This document shows, in pieces, positions 42,401-48,130 of a stretch of DNA of 64,000 bases. The position numbers and the translations under genes were made by a program. This stretch comes from Orbicella faveolata (Eukaryota; Cnidaria; Anthozoa; Scleractinia; Merulinidae). The stretch lies in contig NW_018148891.1 of assembly GCF_002042975.1 (NCBI RefSeq), positions 22,499-86,498 on the forward strand, in the 5' to 3' direction. Below the pieces are notes generated by a model that saw only the letters and a list, made by a program, of their open reading frames with translations, was not told where the DNA came from and ran no database searches. The stretch's first letter is position 1, and every line of letters begins with the position of its first letter.

Positions 42401-43809
42401 CATGAGACTGGTTGATACAATAAAATAACATGGTAGCAGAGCTTGCATGACTGTCCAGTCAGTCGAGACAAGTAGATTTTCCTGCCAGGCAAGTTACTTT
42501 TCATTTTCACTTGCCCAAGGGGCAGGAGCCCAGGCAAGTCATCTACCAACTAAATAAAAAAGTAAACTGAGATTTGTCCAAGGCAAGCAAAGTTTGAGTC
42601 TGAAGGTTAAACTGGAATTCAAGGTTTTTTCAAACCTCGGTAGCATCAGATGCCACACTAAACATTATCCTATTTTCAGTGTGAAGGTAGGGGGATAAGA
42701 GGTGGAGGGAAAGAGGAAGGAGAAGAAGATGGGGTATATGAATGTACACTGTACACTTCTAATTCTGTTCAATGTATATGCAACTTGACAATGTAGGGTG
42801 TAGGTTTCATTTTTGGTATCAAGAGAAAACTATTTTTGAACAAGTCACATCACATGGATAATCCCTCTAGCCTACAGGTAATATTTCTTTTGCATAGCAC
42901 ATGACTGTTTTTGCCCAAACATGCACTACCCAGAACCTCATCTTGTTTTCCACTGAATAAGTCAGAGAGAACTAGAGACAGCTAATGTGGAGCAAAGTTG
43001 AACAACTCAGTATTGACAACTGTTGTTTCCTATGCAATTTCCATTCACCATTTCATTTTCCAAATGCTCATGTAAGTAATTTGAGTAATGATGTATTATT
43101 AGCTAATGCACAGTCACATAAAAAGTGCAACAATAAAAGAATTGAAAGTTTCTGTCTAGAAGAGGACAAATACTTCCATTTATTTAACATTTTGCATCTG
43201 ATAATTCAAAGTATTAAGCTCTGATAGGTCGATATAGTGACGTTCTAGGTATGCATTCTATTAAAGTTGAATAAAGTGTGGATAAATTAGACCTCTTGAT
43301 GAAACTCTAAGGACCCATAAAAACTTAACACAAGCCAGGTTTTCAGTTTGCATTTCGCGTTAAAAGTTGTAGTGAACAGACAAAGAAATCATTTGGTGGA
43401 AGCTATAATCAGAAAGGCAAGACTCACTTTGACAAATCTGAGGTGGAATACCTCGTACGGAAAAATGACATCATAGGATCGATTTCATGAATGCACACAA
43501 GTCCATGACAATCACATGTCCCAGCTTATACTACTGTACATTCTCACCTGATTTGTGACCTCCAGATTCGAAGGGTTGTAGGTAGTTATTCCTTTCGTCC
43601 CGATGGAAAAGATCCTCTTGTACCTGCAAGGGGCAGCGAGAAAATCAGCTGATAAAAGAGCAATCAAGTTGAAGACTACGACGACACAACTTAAACATGT
43701 GATGGCAGCTGCGTCGATTTTACTTGCAAGACTTCACTCACTTGCCGCGCCACGAATGCTTTGTGGTGAAATAGCAGGCCACGTCCTCGTTGCCCCAGAC
43801 TGTAGCCAT
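351..43809 (-). CDS. DNAJC13: DNAJC13/RME-8, multi-exon gene, partial and mis-assembled (whole locus)
   Basis: This is the large endosomal J-domain protein RME-8/DNAJC13. In animals it recruits Hsc70 to early endosomes and acts with SNX1 and the WASH complex in clathrin uncoating and retromer sorting. The identification rests on dozens of conserved exons read in order on the minus strand: an N-terminal segment ending [12 protein letters not shown], a GYF_2 segment with [19 protein letters not shown], the post-J helix [11 protein letters not shown] and an IWN-type repeat [14 protein letters not shown] place 43 distinct exons. The human protein is about 2240 residues; the visible part ends near the equivalent of residue 1750, so the C-terminus is off the left edge. 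The literal order along this window is not collinear with the protein because overlapping contig ends were kept twice. Three further contig joins have lost exons. The true start codon is the single one represented at both 37830 and 43809. Confidence 0.95.
688..966. repeat. Degenerate TTCG tetranucleotide microsatellite
   Basis: Runs of gttcgttcgttc with ttca, gtcc and ctcg variants over about 280 bp. The allelic copy at 1824-2050 is about 50 bp shorter. Translations are spurious Phe-Val-Arg-Ser repeats. Confidence 0.9.
1105..1218 (-). CDS. DNAJC13: DNAJC13 IWN-repeat exon, duplicate copy
   Basis: Same exon as 2193-2306, in the block 357-1492. The exon sequences appear the same, while flanking introns differ in microsatellite length and scattered bases. 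This suggests two haplotypes joined at the n at 1493. Confidence 0.85.
1494..1604 (-). CDS. DNAJC13: DNAJC13 exon, truncated duplicate at contig join
   Basis: This is the same exon as 351-467 but cut a few bases before its donor by the n at 1493. Relative to that copy it has changes such as cggaaaaagtaaacc for cggagaaagtaaatc, giving substitutions in codons and not only in introns. That fits an allelic copy. Confidence 0.82.
2193..2306 (-). CDS. DNAJC13: DNAJC13 IWN-repeat exon (copy joined to upstream exons)
   Basis: This 114-bp exon encodes [20 protein letters not shown] and [18 protein letters not shown]. The Tyr-Leu-Ile-Trp-Asp-Asn core is one of the four IWN-type repeats of RME-8. A near-identical copy lies at 1105-1218; the two belong to blocks that differ by small substitutions and repeat-length changes. 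Confidence 0.9.
2798..5598 (-). CDS. DNAJC13: DNAJC13 exons of the C-terminal half
   Basis: Four exons: 5515-5598 ([20 protein letters not shown]), 4847-4942 ([20 protein letters not shown], then TNQQ), 3385-3448 ([20 protein letters not shown], then L) and 2798-2901 ([20 protein letters not shown], then PYIAKQL). The donor choice at 3384 (GTACG) is forced by phase: the alternative GTAAA donor four bases downstream would create an in-frame stop with the next exon. All four are collinear with vertebrate RME-8. Confidence 0.92.
2904..2944. repeat. CAAAA microsatellite
   Basis: About 40 bp of caaaa units just upstream of the exon 2798-2901, forming a T-rich polypyrimidine tract before its acceptor. 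Confidence 0.8.
3781..4236 (+). mobile_element. 3' end of a non-LTR retrotransposon (LINE), truncated
   Basis: A 5'-truncated fragment encoding the end of a reverse-transcriptase polyprotein. The segment [20 protein letters not shown], then [19 protein letters not shown], is the typical C-terminus of CR1/L2-type and related LINE ORF2 proteins (RSFS-APxLWNSLP-DVR pattern). Stop at 4069-4071. It ends in an AT-rich tail with att repeats near 4210-4236. It lies antisense in a DNAJC13 intron and is not functional. Confidence 0.75.
3781..4276. repeat. 25-bp inverted repeats bracketing the LINE fragment
   Basis: Positions 3781-3805 and 4252-4276 are reverse complements at 23 of 25 bases (core tttccaaacacc / ggtgtttggaaa). 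A related ggtgtttgg word is at 3641. Confidence 0.6.
5217..5378. mobile_element. Foldback element with perfect 36-bp arms and flanking 15-bp direct repeats
   Basis: Arms 5260-5295 and 5328-5363 are perfect reverse complements around a 32-base loop. The direct repeat ttagttacacgctgt occurs at 5217-5231 and 5364-5378. The arm sequence (cacccggacgatcacact) resembles a repeat I associate with marine invertebrate genomes. Confidence 0.8.
5829..5868 (+). repeat. tRNA-like SINE head, cut by a contig join
   Basis: The words gcgcggtggcctcatgga and tagtgcgctcg resemble the A-box half of a tRNA-derived SINE. The sequence stops at the n at 5869, so no B box can be seen. Confidence 0.45.
5869..5869. other. 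Contig join, probably one DNAJC13 exon missing
   Basis: A single n inside a tRNA-like repeat. About 40 residues expected between EVPVQV and [12 protein letters not shown] are not found between 5598 and 5941. Confidence 0.7.
5941..6015 (-). CDS. DNAJC13: DNAJC13 exon after LRREDGIE
   Basis: The exon encodes [20 protein letters not shown] followed by EVPVQV, with a GTTAG donor at 5936-5940, matching human [20 protein letters not shown]. The next expected exon ([20 protein letters not shown] in human) is not found between here and 5598 and is probably lost at the join at 5869. Confidence 0.88.
6200..6265. repeat. Interspersed repeat, shared with 44440-44495
   Basis: gggagtagcaatactcct and gcttcatgctac recur in diverged form near 44456-44491 (gaagttgcaatactcct, gctttatgctac). 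An n at 6214 sits in this copy. Confidence 0.6.
6417..7220 (-). CDS. DNAJC13: DNAJC13 exons directly after the J-domain HPD helix
   Basis: Exon 7085-7220 encodes [20 protein letters not shown] followed by a segment ending ILFKRYKE. This is the last J-domain helix and its linker. Exon 6417-6601 encodes [20 protein letters not shown], then [15 protein letters not shown]. Both align well with RME-8 downstream of the HPD motif. The HPD-bearing exons themselves are missing at 7247. Confidence 0.93.
6728..6915. repeat. Interspersed repeat family A (about 190 bp)
   Basis: Shares gatagaaaaacaccaaag and neighbouring words with 1350-1492 and 2438-2625, and in reverse orientation with 8374-8550. Divergence is moderate, so these are dispersed copies and not assembly duplicates. 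Confidence 0.8.
7247..7247. other. Contig join with missing J-domain exons
   Basis: A single n separates FLQEVHTKQ from the intron before [13 protein letters not shown]. About 190 residues expected by homology are absent, including the HPD motif. Confidence 0.88.
7248..7275 (-). CDS. DNAJC13: DNAJC13 exon fragment cut by a contig join
   Basis: After the acceptor TTTCAG the exon encodes FLQEVHTKQ, matching human FLKYTHTKQ, then stops at the n at 7247. In the vertebrate protein the continuation is a stretch of roughly 190 residues that includes an IWN repeat and the entire J domain. None of that is present here. Confidence 0.85.
7803..8939 (-). CDS. DNAJC13: DNAJC13 exons between GYF_2 and J domains
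   Basis: Three exons: 8855-8939 ([20 protein letters not shown] and LVQ), 8161-8226 ([20 protein letters not shown] and MV) and 7803-7891 ([20 protein letters not shown] followed by [10 protein letters not shown]). They are collinear with vertebrate RME-8. The [15 protein letters not shown] stretch is almost invariant in the family. Confidence 0.92.
8005..8125. repeat. Interspersed repeat family B
   Basis: Contains agcgggtaatcctgagc and gagccatcttgactgctcgg. It matches 22760-22870 in inverted orientation (acaggattacccgctgt). Palindrome-rich and MITE-like. Confidence 0.6.
8374..8550 (-). repeat. Interspersed repeat family A, inverted copy
   Basis: Reverse complement of the family seen at 6728-6915; ctttggtgtttttctatc is the mirrored core. 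Confidence 0.8.
9545..9747 (-). CDS. DNAJC13: DNAJC13 GYF_2-domain exon
   Basis: A single 203-bp exon encodes [20 protein letters not shown] followed by [15 protein letters not shown] and a helical tail ending CEFYPN. The Trp-Ala-Gln-Gly-Met-Asp-Gly-Trp core is the hallmark of the GYF_2 domain in RME-8. The acceptor is TTACAG and the donor GTTAGG. The first half of the domain (EKEWYFGNADKERSGPYGF in human) should lie upstream but falls in the lost segment at 9826. Confidence 0.93.
9826..9826. other. Contig join with missing DNAJC13 exons
   Basis: A single n lies between the exon ending WELFYYK and the GYF_2 exon. By homology well over 150 residues, including the first IWN repeat and the first half of GYF_2, should lie between them. 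Confidence 0.82.
9928..10338. mobile_element. MITE-like element with terminal inverted repeats
   Basis: The left end taggcccgattcagatgc, continuing into cttcacatgagccgaat, is mirrored at the right by attcggcttatgtgaag and gcatctgaaccaggcctta. About 410 bp with no coding capacity, in the intron beside the join at 9826. Confidence 0.7.
10545..10964 (-). CDS. DNAJC13: DNAJC13 exons before the GYF_2 domain
   Basis: Exon 10911-10964 (54 bp, 18 codons) encodes [18 protein letters not shown]. Exon 10545-10624 encodes [20 protein letters not shown] followed by WELFYYK. Both match RME-8 just before its first IWN repeat. The segment that should precede them, equivalent to human QYGKFNKVPEWQRLAG, was not found between 10965 and 12068. 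The segment that should follow is lost at the join at 9826. Confidence 0.88.
10965..12068. other. Intron where one DNAJC13 exon is expected but not seen
   Basis: By homology a short exon equivalent to human YGKFNKVPEWQRLAGK should lie here. I found no convincing match; it may be diverged or very short. Confidence 0.5.
12069..16947 (-). CDS. DNAJC13: DNAJC13 exons 19-27 (first copy): armadillo-like body
   Basis: Nine exons: 16848-16947, 15949-16056, 15387-15460, 14862-14943, 14516-14572, 13854-13975, 13279-13354, 12720-12758 and 12069-12125. Landmark peptides are [128 protein letters not shown] and [19 protein letters not shown]. The 39-bp exon is exactly 13 codons and joins in frame on both sides. 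This helical repeat region lies between the PH-like and GYF_2 parts. The whole block recurs at +5429. Confidence 0.93.
13140..13275. repeat. Interspersed repeat family C
   Basis: Shares cacaatcaaac, ttctggtt and ctgaccaaaaac in order with 16705-16840. A short perfect hairpin (aaccagaacc/ggttctggtt) lies inside. Assembly duplicates lie at +5429. Confidence 0.65.
15605..15840. repeat. Interspersed repeat family D
   Basis: Shares ttcagcaggtgtacaact, ggttttcac and a caaaccag word with 62520-62705 and 63122-63325, which lie in the opposite orientation. Copies in both genes show it is genomic and not gene-specific. Duplicate at +5429. Confidence 0.7.
16452..16636. mobile_element. Short MITE with long terminal inverted repeats
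   Basis: The left arm tttttgaatccgcaactttt plus tctttc is mirrored by gaaagaaaaagttgcggatt plus caaaaa. Outer words gtccacacatatcc and ggatacatgttgac also pair. About 185 bp. Duplicate at 21881-22065. Confidence 0.78.
17185..22612. repeat. Duplicated block 2b
   Basis: Starts immediately after the n and reads through into unique sequence at 22613 (ggtgatacac). This is the geometry of two overlapping contig ends placed head to tail. Confidence 0.93.
17498..22376 (-). CDS. DNAJC13: DNAJC13 exons 19-27, second copy (assembly duplicate)
   Basis: The same nine exons recur at +5429: 22277-22376, 21378-21485, 20816-20889, 20291-20372, 19945-20001, 19283-19404, 18708-18783, 18149-18187 and 17498-17554. 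No difference was seen between the copies in exons, introns or repeats, and the duplicate starts directly after the n at 17184. In a real tandem duplication of this size some intronic divergence would be expected. Confidence 0.9.
22917..22940. repeat. Poly-A run
   Basis: About 22 consecutive A bases in the intron before exon 23005-23110, next to a family B repeat. Confidence 0.85.
23005..29754 (-). CDS. DNAJC13: DNAJC13 exons 3-18 (first copy): PH-like region and start of the armadillo-like body
   Basis: Sixteen exons, each within a base or two: 29679-29754, 29217-29290, 29074-29118, 28517-28573, 28195-28278, 27604-27657, 27164-27246, 26676-26735, 25585-25648, 25229-25324, 24609-24700, 24400-24485, 24005-24085, 23617-23693, 23430-23496 and 23005-23110. 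Landmark peptides are [91 protein letters not shown] and [17 protein letters not shown], all characteristic of RME-8. Consecutive exons join without gaps relative to the vertebrate protein. Most donors are GTAAG or GTGAG; exon 14 uses a weaker GTTTG. Only the part below 24448 (rest of exon 14 and exons 15-18) is unique; the rest recurs downstream as an assembly duplicate. Confidence 0.93.
23842..23948. repeat. CAGA/CAGG tetranucleotide microsatellite
   Basis: About 105 bp of cagacagacaggcaggcaga units between exons 23617-23693 and 24005-24085. The antisense Cys-Leu-Ser reading frames are spurious. Confidence 0.9.
24885..25032. mobile_element. Palindromic MITE family E
   Basis: tcaattgagtgttgaaag at the left mirrors agacactcaattgaaaac at the right, with ttggttttggttttaa inside. 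A related copy lies at 54958-55090. Duplicate at +6215. Confidence 0.72.
25705..25765. repeat. Interspersed repeat family F
   Basis: cttgcccattgggcaagtga is a near-palindrome that recurs, inverted, at 30285-30360 (cacttgcccaaggggcag). Further assembly copies lie at +6215. Confidence 0.65.
29590..29616. repeat. TTACC pentanucleotide microsatellite
   Basis: Five tandem ttacc units; on the minus strand these read as repeated GGTAA, resembling splice donors. Assembly copies at 35805-35831 and 41784-41810. Confidence 0.88.
30663..35969 (-). CDS. DNAJC13: DNAJC13 exons 3-14, second copy (assembly duplicate)
   Basis: This repeats exons 3-13 at a constant offset of +6215: 35894-35969, 35432-35505, 35289-35333, 34732-34788, 34410-34493, 33819-33872, 33379-33461, 32891-32950, 31800-31863, 31444-31539 and 30824-30915. 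The first 38 bases (30663-30700) are a truncated exon 14 that begins directly after an n. Introns are copied as faithfully as exons. The only differences I saw are two intronic substitutions, T to G (28779/34994) and T to A (28784/34999). That points to overlapping contig ends or two haplotypes, not gene duplication. Confidence 0.88.
30663..36876. repeat. Duplicated block 3b
   Basis: Second rendering of 24448-30661. Its part from 32179 onward is also the start of block 4. Confidence 0.93.
36877..37568. other. Unique intron 2 of DNAJC13
   Basis: Sequence beyond block 3, AT-rich, between exons 2 and 3. No exon or named repeat seen. Copied at 42856-43547 through block 4. Confidence 0.5.
37569..37644 (-). 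CDS. DNAJC13: DNAJC13 exon 2
   Basis: The exon encodes [20 protein letters not shown] followed by EVTNQ, with a TTGCAG acceptor and GTGAG donor. In RME-8 this forms the first strands of the N-terminal PH-like region that binds phosphatidylinositol 3-phosphate. It joins in frame to exon 1 (WRGK then YKR) and to exon 3 (VTNQ then WAYNDF). An identical copy lies at 43548-43623. Confidence 0.92.
37763..37830 (-). CDS. DNAJC13: DNAJC13 exon 1, start codon
   Basis: The exon reads from ATG at 37830-37828 to a GTGAG donor at 37758-37762. It encodes [23 protein letters not shown], whose second half closely matches the conserved N-terminus of animal RME-8. This start is chosen because the homologous proteins begin a similar distance before the Tyr/Phe-Thr-Thr-Lys-His motif. 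The ATG lies in a CAAGATGGC context resembling a YY1 site. An identical copy lies at 43742-43809. Confidence 0.9.
37823..37931 (-). promoter_or_regulatory. Two YY1-like AAGATGGC motifs around the DNAJC13 start
   Basis: The start codon lies in CGCAAGATGGCTAC on the minus strand and a second CCAAGATGGCC lies about 95 bp upstream (37921-37931). Both resemble the YY1 core AAnATGGC, which often sits at the 5' end of animal housekeeping genes. Duplicated at +5979. No functional proof. Confidence 0.35.
38870..41948 (-). CDS. DNAJC13: DNAJC13 exons 3-10, third copy (assembly duplicate)
   Basis: This is a third rendering of exons 3-10, offset +5979 from the second copy: 41873-41948, 41411-41484, 41268-41312, 40711-40767, 40389-40472, 39798-39851, 39358-39440 and 38870-38929. 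It carries the same two intronic bases as the second copy (G, then A near 40973-40978). The block starts directly after the n at 38157 and ends where unique sequence resumes at 44136. Confidence 0.88.
43548..43809 (-). CDS. DNAJC13: DNAJC13 exons 1-2, second copy (assembly duplicate)
   Basis: Exons 43742-43809 (start codon at 43809-43807) and 43548-43623 repeat exons 1-2 at offset +5979. This copy is the one joined to the unique upstream sequence and TMEM63. Its flank is therefore the better one for promoter analysis. Confidence 0.88.
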
Positions 43810-44151
43810 CTTGCGGTACAATGTCACTTAAATCTGAACAAATCTTTGACAGGAAGGAACGTTTAAACGTCCTTCCTCAAGTATCAGGGGGAAAGGTCGG
43901 CCATCTTGGCCTTGGTTGTAACTACTGCGCAAGCTTTGGGTTAGTAGGACCCAGTCTTAATGTAGTTTTACTTGCCGCGGACAAGAGCCATACTCGTCAC
44001 CAGAGCTCTTGTGTTTGAATACCGTAGGTTACGTTACTTGCAAAATTGTTGCTGTAGTGAAGTGTAGTGTGTCATCCAGTTGGCCTCGTAATAATAGATG
44101 TATGTATATATGTATGCATGTATGTGACCAAGTCAATGTTGTGTTCTCGGG

Positions 44152-44293
44152 CAAGACCAACCTGCGAGCAGCACCTTTGAGTAACGCGCGCGAGCGGCGA
44201 AGAGCAAAGCGATTCGGCGGGAAGGAGTCTGGTTAAGAGGTGCCACTTCGCGCCGCGCGCTCTTGCTCCAACGTGAGCCTGCTCGCAGGCTAG
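44152..44293. mobile_element. GC-rich MITE with inverted ends
   Basis: The left end caacctgcgagcag is mirrored by ctgctcgcaggct at the right (14-base arms, one mismatch). The interior is CpG-rich (gcgcgcgagcgg), unlike the surrounding AT-rich DNA. Confidence 0.75.
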
Positions 44294-44302
44294 AGCAAAG
44301 CT

Positions 44303-44355
44303 TCACGCAATCTTTCCTCCCCCATGGGATTTGTGGGAGAGGAAAGATTGCGTGA
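44303..44355. repeat. Hairpin with 17-bp perfect arms
   Basis: tcacgcaatctttcctc (44303-44319) is the reverse complement of gaggaaagattgcgtga (44339-44355). It abuts the GC-rich element. Confidence 0.8.
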
Positions 44356-46372
44356 CGATACCAAAGAGTGTTCCGAAAGTAGAATATTTCTCTCAGGGAA
44401 ACCTGACAGAATCCTGGGGGAAGGGAAATCCTGCGACAGGTTAGCATCCCCTTAAGGGAAGTTGCAATACTCCTGTAGTTGCTTTATGCTACTTCTGCGC
44501 TCCATCGGTGGGGGTCAATGTCTGGATCTCAAACGTAACTTTATCTTCATTGGTCTATGTTGCAAATTGCTGGTAAAAAATATCGGCCATTACGGAAGGG
44601 TTATTGGCAAAAGGCGCTTAGACCTGCTCCAAGATATAATCGTTCATCCAGGAAGCACGCTGTCTTCGACAGTTGTATGTTTGACGAGCGAGTGAGGTGT
44701 GCCCATATTTAACCTTTTGAGCCCCAATTACGCATATAATTACGCACGTAATTAATGGTCGTGCTCTTTGTATCACTTGTGACGTCATCAATTTAAATGT
44801 CATCAGATATTCTTGATAAGCAGATAGTAGAACTATGCTAGGTCTTTCCGTACAATGGTCAGGTTTAGATATCGATGATATTCCAACGTCACAAATCGAA
44901 AAACGTTATCAGTTTTAGTGCAAAAACGGTGGCAAAATGGTCCACGATGCCTATGATTGATCAAGGTCCATTTCTAGGCTTCGCCCGTAATTAACATCCA
45001 ACTTTTCACGGCAGCCAGAAAGAACATGCAACGCAAAATTTAGCCAGAGTAAAAGGGCCGAGAAAAAAAGAAAGGAAAGGGGCAGCAAACAAAACTGAGA
45101 ACGGCTAATGGCAAAAGAAAAAGAAAGAAAAAGAAAAGACGTCCAAATTTTGGCTTATGCGCATGCACGGAATTGAAATATCGCTCAATTTTGTACGTAA
45201 TCCTTGAAAAATCTCTCCTTTTGGTAAAAAAAAAAGCTTTCTTAGCAAAACTTAGGCTTATTTAGCGTCATGGCTGCCAAAAAAATCTGACTAAACGGTT
45301 AAAAACGGTATTTTTTGGCGAAAATTTGGTATTCAAAGGGTTGAGATGTGACAATCCACAACCACCACCAACAGCAAAATACTTAATTTCATCGACCGGT
45401 CATTAATGTGACCGTTGACCGATATGTCGTTCTTTAGTTTTTAGCAAGAAAACAATTTCAAAGAACTTATTGATTCCAAATTAAATTTACAGATAAAATG
45501 ACAGCTTATGCACGCGTTTGACTTGCCCTTTGATCTCGTTTAGTGTCAACGTCGACCAAGGCAACCTTGAGTCAGGGCCCTCAGAGAGGATGAAAACATT
45601 TGCGTTTGGAGGCTTGTAGCAATAAACTTTGTCCTCCTCGACAAAGAATCAACCCAAGTAGTAACAAAAAGCAGAGGTCGCAAAAATATCAAAATTATCA
45701 ACTAAAACAAGTCAGGAGATTTTATGTTATGTTACGTTAAGAGTTGAGTAAAGACTTCAAAACACATGAACTCCACTTCAACAAGAGTTTATTTGCTCTT
45801 CAATAACTTACATGAATTTCATCTAAGACAGGTTTGTTCTAAAGAACATAAGTAGTAGCTACACAAATCGACGCAACTACCTCTTAGACAGCATTTTAAA
45901 TAGGTCATTCTCCTTACATATCTTCATACATTCTTCCCATGACAGTTCTAGGAATTTAGATGTACATCAAGGTTGTACTTGTACTTGACGAATTTCCGTA
46001 TTCTCAACCCTCGTTTGCTTGACGATGTATCGATACGGTAAGGAGAAATTATATTTCTTTAACTCTTTGGAGTTGCACGATAAATCAAACTTTAATAGAC
46101 TCGTTTGACAAGACAAAGAACGCCTGTACTTCGAGATTCACGGAAAAAACTGAAGAGCCAAAACAGTTGCTATGCCCTGACAGATGTGGGGAGGGGAGGC
46201 TCTGTTATTTTCCACCGTACCCTGTACCCTTGGTTCGGCTCGTAGCAGTAGCCCTTTCTTATATGCATTGTAATTAAATCAAATGTGGATGGGACGCAAT
46301 TTCGGACACACAAACTTCAAAATTGACCAAACTAGCCTCGCATTCACTTTGGATTTAACTATGATGCAAATA

Positions 46373-46576
46373 GGCCACGTTCGATATATCAATACCGTTA
46401 TTCTAACATGGCTCCGAGGCTTTTGGGTCAAAACTGCAAATTTGTAATTTTTTTTTTTTTTTTTTTGTCGCTCAATTTCCAAAAGAGACTTGCATACAAA
46501 GAAAACAACACCAAATATAGAAGTTTGTCCTGAAAGCCTCGGAGCCATGTTACTATATTGATATATCGAACGTGGC
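46373..46576. mobile_element. MITE with inverted ends
   Basis: ggccacgttcgatatatcaa at 46373 is mirrored by ttgatatatcgaacgtggcc ending at 46576. A second inner pair is catggctccgaggctttt / aaagcctcggagccatg. A poly-T run lies in the loop (about 46447-46466). Confidence 0.85.
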
Positions 46577-46584
46577 CAGTAGAG

Positions 46585-46825
46585 CATTTTACAGTTGTTA
46601 GCTCAGTGACCTGGCCTTTGAATGACAGCGAGGCTAAAGGGTGACTTGTTTTGATACAGACCTCACTGTTTTTGTTATGTAAATCAAGTTGTTCTTATGC
46701 TAACTAGTTTGGCATTTAAATAAGAAAAGCAGAGAGGTCTGTATCAAAGAAAGGTCACCTCCAGCCTCGCTTGCATTCATAGGCCAGGTGACTAAGCACA
46801 TAACTGTAAAATGGCCTATTAGAAA
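46585..46825. mobile_element. Second MITE, directly adjacent
   Basis: The left arm (cagtgacctggcctttgaat, gcgaggct, ttgatacagacctc) is mirrored by gaggtctgtatcaaa, agcctcgc, attcataggccaggtgac. About 240 bp, starting within 10-15 bp of the end of the previous element. Confidence 0.82.
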
Positions 46826-48130
46826 AATAGTCCCGAAGTGACCGAAGCCAGCCTCATTCCCATTGTTTCTCTTCCTTCCGTACCCGCGAAAGCGGAACGA
46901 GTAGAGACCCTGGGAACAAACGTTTACCGAAGCTGGAATAAAAGAAAACAAATAAACCGCTACTATTTTCCGTTAAACTTCCTAATAAATAAGAACACTG
47001 CACTGACTCGAGACACAAACGTAATCGTCGACTTCAAAAGCACAGAATCAAGTCACCAGTTCTAATAAATTTACCCTTTTCGAACTTCTGAAACGATTAG
47101 TGAAATTTTCTTCAAAATAATATACTCAATAATTTTTACAAGTAAACGCTGAGGAACAAACTAACTTTCAGCAGAACTACTAACGGAAAAATTTCCAAAA
47201 AAAATTATAATTATTAATTAGAGGGGAATCCGAGACGATAACTCAAAGTAACTTGAACAATTAAAACATATACACACAAAACATCTGGATATCTGTTGAA
47301 ATGAGGCATTCATCAAGTTCTGTGTTAATAGTTCGTGCTCGGTTAAATTCATACTTTAAACCTTGAATTTGCAATTAATCTAACAATAACATATTCTAAA
47401 CCCGTCGCTACAACAATGCGACAAATTACTGTATAATATTTACCTAAATACTTTGAAATAATTGTTCTAGGCCGAGCAATGTAACGTGCTCGAATAATGC
47501 TTATCAATAAGCAAGACGTGTTCTTTCACAAAATAACTTTACAAATTGTCTTATGAATTAAACTCCTTATGAAGATATCAACGAAATGAACATAAATATT
47601 GAAAACCAAATTGCGAGGCACTCCGCCGAATATCTTCGGAAAATACCGAACATAACCGAATACCTTAACGAAGGGAACTCGAACGAAAAAGACCCAATTA
47701 AGTGTAGGCAATTCACTATTTTTATACACTTTCTTAATACTTAATAACTATTTTTTGTTTTAGTTTAACTTAAATAAAACTATACGGACAAGCAATGCGA
47801 ATTTGTAGTTCGCTGCTAAATTAAGTTATTCAGATTTAAAACGGCGCCAATTTTTCAAAAGCAGACGCCTTTTTAAGGTGGGCACCTTCTCTAAGCTGGA
47901 AACTTCACTATGGCCGCAGAAACTTCTCTTTTCTACACAGTTGGCGCTGGCAAATTTGGAAGAAAAACATGTACCTTCAAAAACGCGCTGACAAAATTTA
48001 ACTAGCCGTTTCCACAACGTCGCTGCTTAAATTTAGTCTACATTAAAAATGAAAAACAAAACGTTTTGTACTGTAAGAAATGTCAACAAACTTATCACTA
48101 AACCAGTTTCAAACATGGCCACATCACACT

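Larger units (their letters stand above)
38158..44135. repeat. Duplicated block 4b
   Basis: Second rendering of 32179-38156; unique sequence follows from 44136. Confidence 0.93.
44136..48130. other. Intergenic region between TMEM63 stop and DNAJC13 start
   Basis: About 4 kb of unique sequence holding the DNAJC13 upstream region and TMEM63 3' UTR. It is rich in MITE-like elements (listed separately). No protein-coding exon recognised. Confidence 0.6.

Noticed and set aside
17185-44135. Tandem exon duplication giving an enlarged DNAJC13 with repeated armadillo-like segments
   Set aside because: Copies start exactly at n characters, are near identical in introns, and include repeated start-codon exons in the middle of the gene.
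44710-45350. Possible large element with ends aaccttttgag and caaagggttgag
   Set aside because: The end similarity is short and imperfect and no target duplication is visible.
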